Assembly (NCBI GenBank): GCA_002428995.1
Contig: DIYJ01000014.1
Location: 197,247-261,246 of the forward strand
Direction of reading: 5' to 3'
Source: Flavobacteriales bacterium UBA6057
GTDB lineage: Bacteria > Bacteroidota > Bacteroidia > Flavobacteriales_G > Salibacteraceae
Length of the DNA: 64,000 nucleotides
Under the pieces are notes generated by a model that did no database searches, was not told where the DNA came from, and worked only from the letters and a program-made list of their open reading frames with translations. The stretch's first letter is position 1, and each line of letters starts with the position of its first letter. Shown piece after piece: positions 60,772 through 64,000 of this stretch. Both the position numbers and the translations under genes were made by a program.

Positions 60772-61790
60772 TCAGAAACCTCATAGCTCTTCTGGCATTT
60801 GCCGCGCTGCTGCAGGCATGCGAATCTGATGCTACAAGCTATTTGCCCTCTTATTCAGGGCAGCAAGGAGAATTGATCGTGGTCATCGACCCACAGATCA
60901 CCCAAAGCGACCTGAATGAACCTCTGTTTCAACAGCTCAATCAACCCTTCTTTGGATTGCCTCAGTCCGAACCGATGTTCAAGGTCATTGACATCAAGCC
61001 CAAAGGCTTTACGAAGATCTTCGAGACACACCGAAGTATTCTCCACCTCCGCATTGATACCAATGCAAAAACAGAAGTAAAAGTCCTTCGAAATGTGGGT
61101 GCTCAGATGCAAACAGTGGTGATCATCACCGCTCAAAACCTCAATGAATTCAAGGCCTTGGCAGATGAAAATCTTCAGCAAGTATTGTGGCATTTCCACA
61201 ACAAAGAACTGGATCGGATTACTTCCAGAAACAAGGCTTTTGGCAGCACACTCTCCAATGATCGGGTAGCAGCAGTTACAGGCCTGAACATCGTGACACA
61301 GAAAGACATGATGGTGGCGAAAGAGACCAAGAATTTCATTTGGCTAAGACTGGATCGCGAAAAGCCGGTAGGTGGTTATCAGCATCAAATCAGCCAAGGC
61401 CTCATGATCTACTGGAAATCCTACACCGACACCGCTTCCTTCAGCGATAGCTCATTGATTGCCTGGAAAAATGAGGTGAATGCACGCTATGTGGATGGGC
61501 CTCAAAACAGCCACATGACCACCAGCTTCAAGCTCTATGAACCTGCGGTGAGCTACCTTAAATTCCGAGGCGAAACAGCTAAAGAGCTGCGAGGCTTATG
61601 GCGCATGGATGGCTACTTCATGGGTGGACCTTTCTATGCGCTCTCTTTCTACAATCCTGAAAACCAGCGTCAATACATGGTGGAAGGGTATGTGTTTGCA
61701 CCTCAATTTGACAAGCGCGCTTTCTTGAGGGAGATAGAAGCGATTGTGAAAAGTGTGACACCTGTGAAGAACAAGGTGGGGGACAATTAG
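60768..61790 (+). CDS. DUF4837 lipoprotein
   Basis: The 340-residue product starts at a GTG that overlaps the mltD stop (GTGA). It has a lipoprotein signal (NLIALLAFAALLQAC, Cys at residue 18) and the DUF4837 pattern, including SGQQGELIVVIDPQITQSDL near the N-terminus and RGLWRMDGYFMGGPF near the C-terminus. Function unknown. The family is found in Bacteroidota, typically next to MltD/LysM genes, so an envelope role tied to peptidoglycan is a reasonable inference. Confidence 0.82.
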   Translation: MIRNLIALLAFAALLQACESDATSYLPSYSGQQGELIVVIDPQITQSDLNEPLFQQLNQPFFGLPQSEPMFKVIDIKPKGFTKIFETHRSILHLRIDTNAKTEVKVLRNVGAQMQTVVIITAQNLNEFKALADENLQQVLWHFHNKELDRITSRNKAFGSTLSNDRVAAVTGLNIVTQKDMMVAKETKNFIWLRLDREKPVGGYQHQISQGLMIYWKSYTDTASFSDSSLIAWKNEVNARYVDGPQNSHMTTSFKLYEPAVSYLKFRGETAKELRGLWRMDGYFMGGPFYALSFYNPENQRQYMVEGYVFAPQFDKRAFLREIEAIVKSVTPVKNKVGDN

Positions 61791-61834
61791 GTGATTAGAT
61801 CATTCGTTGGTGATTGAGAGCTTCTCGATGTCTA

Positions 61835-61985
61835 GTCGCACTTCGAGACAGCATGCATAGCATGCCTCCTCAGTGTGACCAGACTATGATGATGATCTAC
61901 AAAGGTTGATTCATATCGAAATGCATATTCTATATCGAGTATAAAGCAGGTCATGCTGAGGAGCGAAGCGTCTCGAAGCGCGGCC
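61835..61985. repeat. Pair of inverted intergenic repeats (REP-like)
   Basis: The left copy (61835-61880, reading on the minus strand GGTCACACTGAGGAG ... GTCTCGAAGTGCGAC) and the right copy (61949-61985, plus strand GGTCATGCTGAGGAG ... GTCTCGAAGCGCGGCC) are inverted versions of one unit, 68 bases apart. Each can fold internally (GAGGAGCGAAGCGTCTC). The pair fills the gap between convergent genes. Text of this kind recurs in intergenic DNA of many Bacteroidota. Confidence 0.65.
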
Positions 61986-62017
61986 TGCGATGCCCCATGC
62001 ATCATCTAATAACCTAA

Positions 62018-62986
62018 TCAACTCATCATTTGATCCCCAGCAGGTAGTTCCGTGAAGTCCACGTTCCCGCCCGTTACAATCACTGCTAGCTTCTTCCCTT
62101 TCATCTTCTCCTTTTGCTGATCGAGTGCAGCAAAGGGAACCGCGCAAGAAGGTTCGATAATGAGTTTGGTCCAGTCCCAGATGCGGTACATCCATTGAAC
62201 AATGGCTGCTTCTTCGGCCAACCAGATATCATCTACATGCTTTTGAATCACGGGGAAAGGAAACGCTCCAACCGTAGTTCTTAATCCATCGGCTATCGTA
62301 TTGGCTTTGGCCTGTTCCACACGCTCTCCCGAATGAAAACCTTCAAAACCATCACTGGCTTGAGTAGGTTCTGTTCCAATGACCTTCGTTCCTGCAGAGA
62401 AATAATGAGCTGATAGCGCTGAACCTGAAAGCAAGCCACCGCCACCGAGCGGAGCTAACAGGTAATCAAAGTCGTTCTGCTCCCTGAAAATCTCCATGGC
62501 ACAGCTGGCTTGTCCACCCATAATCCATGGATGATCGTAAGAAGGCATGATCATCGCACCGGTTTCTTCGTGTACTTCCTGGGCCATTTTGAGTCGTGGT
62601 TCTGTTCCAGGCTCACAAAATCGCACCTCAGCACCCCAGCCTTTCGCATTCCTGATCTTCAGCTTATTGGAATTCTCTGGCATTACGATGTAGGCTGGCA
62701 TGCCTAAATGATGACACACATATGCCACGGCCTGCGCATGATTTCCAGAGGAATGCGTCACAACGCCTTTCTTTCGCTCCGCCTCACTCATTTGAAGAAT
62801 GAAGTTAGTTGCCCCACGAATCTTGAATGCACCAATGGGTTGAAACTGCTCACACTTCAACCAAAGCTCTGCTCCAAAGTGTTCGTTCAACTTTGGAAAG
62901 GTCATCAGCGGAGTATGCTCGGCATAGCACTGAACCCTTATGTAAGCGGCTTGTAGATCTTCCCTGGAAAGAATTTCCGAAGCCAT
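62018..62986 (-). CDS. PLP-dependent threonine/serine dehydratase or serine racemase family
   Basis: The 322-residue product is a fold-type II PLP enzyme. The cofactor lysine is Lys55 (FQPIGAFKIRGATNF); the substrate loop is SSGNHAQAVA and the phosphate-binding glycine loop APLGGGGLLSG. There is no C-terminal ACT regulatory domain, so it resembles catabolic threonine ammonia-lyase or eukaryotic-type serine racemase rather than biosynthetic IlvA. Which reaction dominates cannot be decided from sequence. It starts 2 bases after rpiB and is cotranscribed with it. Confidence 0.85.
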   Translation of the reverse strand: MASEILSREDLQAAYIRVQCYAEHTPLMTFPKLNEHFGAELWLKCEQFQPIGAFKIRGATNFILQMSEAERKKGVVTHSSGNHAQAVAYVCHHLGMPAYIVMPENSNKLKIRNAKGWGAEVRFCEPGTEPRLKMAQEVHEETGAMIMPSYDHPWIMGGQASCAMEIFREQNDFDYLLAPLGGGGLLSGSALSAHYFSAGTKVIGTEPTQASDGFEGFHSGERVEQAKANTIADGLRTTVGAFPFPVIQKHVDDIWLAEEAAIVQWMYRIWDWTKLIIEPSCAVPFAALDQQKEKMKGKKLAVIVTGGNVDFTELPAGDQMMS

Positions 62987-62988
62987 GA

Positions 62989-63417
62989 TTAGCAGCTAAT
63001 CTTGCTCACCCTGCGCTCATGACGACCACCTTCAAAAGAAGCTTCGAAAAAGGCCTTGGTAATCTCCAGCGCTTTCTCCTGGGAAACAAAGCGTGCCGGC
63101 AGACCTAGAATGTTCGCATTATTATGCTGACGTGCCAAGGAAGCCAATTCCGGTTCCCAGCAAATAGCACATCGAATGCCCGCGTGCTTATTCGCACTCA
63201 TGGCCATGCCATTGGCTGAACCACAGATCAGAATCCCGAGGTCATGATCACCGCTCTCCACCGCTTCCGATAAGGGATGCGCAAAGTCAGGATAGTCCAC
63301 ACTGTCCGCAGTGTCTGTTCCATAGTTCTTTACCGTGTGTCCCTGACCTTCCAGCAGCTGGATGATCGCATCTTTCAGTTCATACCCGGCATGATCGCCT
63401 CCAATTCCGATGTTCAT
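62989..63417 (-). CDS. rpiB: Ribose-5-phosphate isomerase B
   Basis: The 142-residue product begins MNIGIGGDHAGYELKDAI with the Asp-His phosphate/substrate motif and carries the catalytic Cys65 (GILICGSANGMAMSANK) and His98 (LARQHNNANIL). It interconverts ribose 5-phosphate and ribulose 5-phosphate in the pentose phosphate pathway. Length is normal for RpiB. It leads a two-gene minus-strand unit. Confidence 0.95.
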   Translation of the reverse strand: MNIGIGGDHAGYELKDAIIQLLEGQGHTVKNYGTDTADSVDYPDFAHPLSEAVESGDHDLGILICGSANGMAMSANKHAGIRCAICWEPELASLARQHNNANILGLPARFVSQEKALEITKAFFEASFEGGRHERRVSKISC

Positions 63418-63820
63418 GGCTATTTATTGCTTTTGTGAGAGTCCGTTTGAGTATTCATAACCTGTTGATAGCGGTTGATTTCTTACCAAGAAGATTTTTT
63501 GCTTTTTCAACTCATTATCCTCATGAAATCTTCGTCCTTCTTAAACCAGCAAAACTTACTGTTTTTGTGAACCATACTTTTGAACGATTCGTTGACAAAG
63601 TGAGCAAAATATTTCTCCATCAACATTGTTTGTTGATGATACTAACATCTTGTTCAAATCCACCTCAAAGGAAGTGAAGTCGGCCATTGTCTTGTTGAAG
63701 AAGTGTTGAATAGATTTGATGGATGATATTTCCAAACGAATTTGCATCTGAGTTTGCACAGAGTTAACAACTCTTATAGTAGTAATAGAATTATATTAAG
63801 ATTAACTTATTATTGGTTAG
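63418..63820. other. AT-rich divergent intergenic region with small hairpin
   Basis: This 403-base gap is clearly AT-richer than the rest of the window and must hold the promoters of rpiB and the YwqK-like gene. It contains a perfect 8-bp hairpin (CATCAACA 63618-63625, TGTTGATG 63631-63638, 5-base loop) and a TACTTTTG that resembles a -7 box near 63577-63584. A 67-codon minus-strand frame (63556-63759) has no supporting feature. Confidence 0.45.
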
Positions 63821-64000
63821 GTGAATAAACTCTGCTTCGCCCTCTTCACGGTTCTCTTTAACCTTGCTCTTGTTCAGGGACAGGAAAAAGAGGATCCTAA
63901 TGGCTACAACAAATTCTATCACGCAAACGGGGAAATATCCAGCGAAGGCACGCTCAAAAATGGGAAGCCGGAAGGATATTGGAGAAACTATTTCGAGAGC
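63821..64000 (+). CDS. YwqK-family MORN-repeat protein (3' partial)
   Basis: A GTG directly after an in-frame TAG opens a frame that runs off the window; 60 residues are visible. It has a signal peptide (MNKLCFALFTVLFNLALVQG) and the first MORN-type repeat of the YwqK family (YNKFYHANGEISSEGTLKNG, KPEGYWRNYF). In Bacteroidota such exported multi-repeat proteins are common and often labelled antitoxin-like, but for exported members an envelope role is more likely. Function not established. Confidence 0.72.
   Translation, partial: MNKLCFALFTVLFNLALVQGQEKEDPNGYNKFYHANGEISSEGTLKNGKPEGYWRNYFES

Noticed and set aside
61835..61985. Insertion sequence or MITE with target-site duplication
   Set aside because: No transposase and no clear direct target duplication at the edges; the unit pattern fits REP-like repeats better.
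63556..63759. 67-codon minus-strand frame upstream of rpiB
   Set aside because: AT-rich, no recognisable feature, no promoter or conserved motif that I can see.
63821..64000. True toxin-antitoxin module at the right edge
   Set aside because: The visible part has a signal peptide and MORN-type repeats and no toxin gene is seen; the antitoxin label of the YwqK family is only a database tradition here.

Overview
The window reads as chromosomal DNA of a Bacteroidota, most likely a marine or aquatic Flavobacteriales lineage such as a Cryomorphaceae/Schleiferiaceae relative; the family placement is a guess. The evidence is: several secreted proteins with the type IX secretion system (T9SS) C-terminal sorting domain, the T9SS/gliding lipoprotein SprE/PorW, Bacteroidota-type promoter -7 boxes (TAnnTTTG), few Shine-Dalgarno sequences, an F-type ATP synthase run ending at the gamma subunit without beta/epsilon, and DUF4292 and DUF4837 lipoproteins. 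GC content is near 50 percent. I see no phage, insertion sequence, CRISPR array or rRNA.

Bases 1-12569 are an accessory surface-protein region: a LamG/Fn3 T9SS protein (cut by the left edge), an FG-GAP T9SS protein, a DadA-like FAD oxidoreductase, a tail-fibre-like protein plus a T9SS protein, a large PKD lipoprotein, an M43-type metalloprotease and a small lipoprotein. Bases 12585-19516 hold a GIY-YIG protein, tRNA-Asn followed by three back-to-back hairpins, a PfkB kinase, a YceI-like lipoprotein, a biotin carrier protein, an M1 aminopeptidase, RNase HI and a membrane-anchored M23 peptidase.

Bases 19601-28334 carry sprE/porW, a bactofilin, atpZ, a four-helix membrane protein and atpB-E-F-H-A-G. 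A strong hairpin lies between atpE and atpF. Next come an NtrY-like sensor kinase, an enoyl-CoA hydratase and an unrecognised 500-residue exported protein.

Bases 32533-49977 form a large surface-glycan locus: a polyprenyl-phosphate-glycosyltransferase-like GT2 with a DUF2304 partner, four further GT2/GT4 genes or tandem GT genes (two of them on the opposite strand), a protein with two sulfotransferase-like domains, a Wzm/Wzt-type ABC exporter, a 1264-residue protein joining a repeat region, a GH99-like (WbsX) domain, a GT4 and a GT2, a polysaccharide pyruvyl transferase, a GT-C/TPR membrane protein and a tiny protein that is essentially only a T9SS sorting domain. The inferred product is a sulfated and possibly pyruvylated glycan exported by the ABC route. 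A link to T9SS cargo anchoring is plausible but unproven.

Bases 50097-61790 are an envelope and housekeeping cluster: a flippase, dut, a membrane protein, a sugar nucleotidyltransferase, a TPR protein, a DUF4292 lipoprotein, an EnvC-like protein with a degenerate LytM domain, tatA, gatA, an MltD-like transglycosylase with two LysM repeats and a DUF4837 lipoprotein. After an intergenic inverted repeat come a threonine/serine dehydratase-family gene and rpiB on the minus strand, an AT-rich gap and the start of a YwqK/MORN-repeat protein cut by the right edge.
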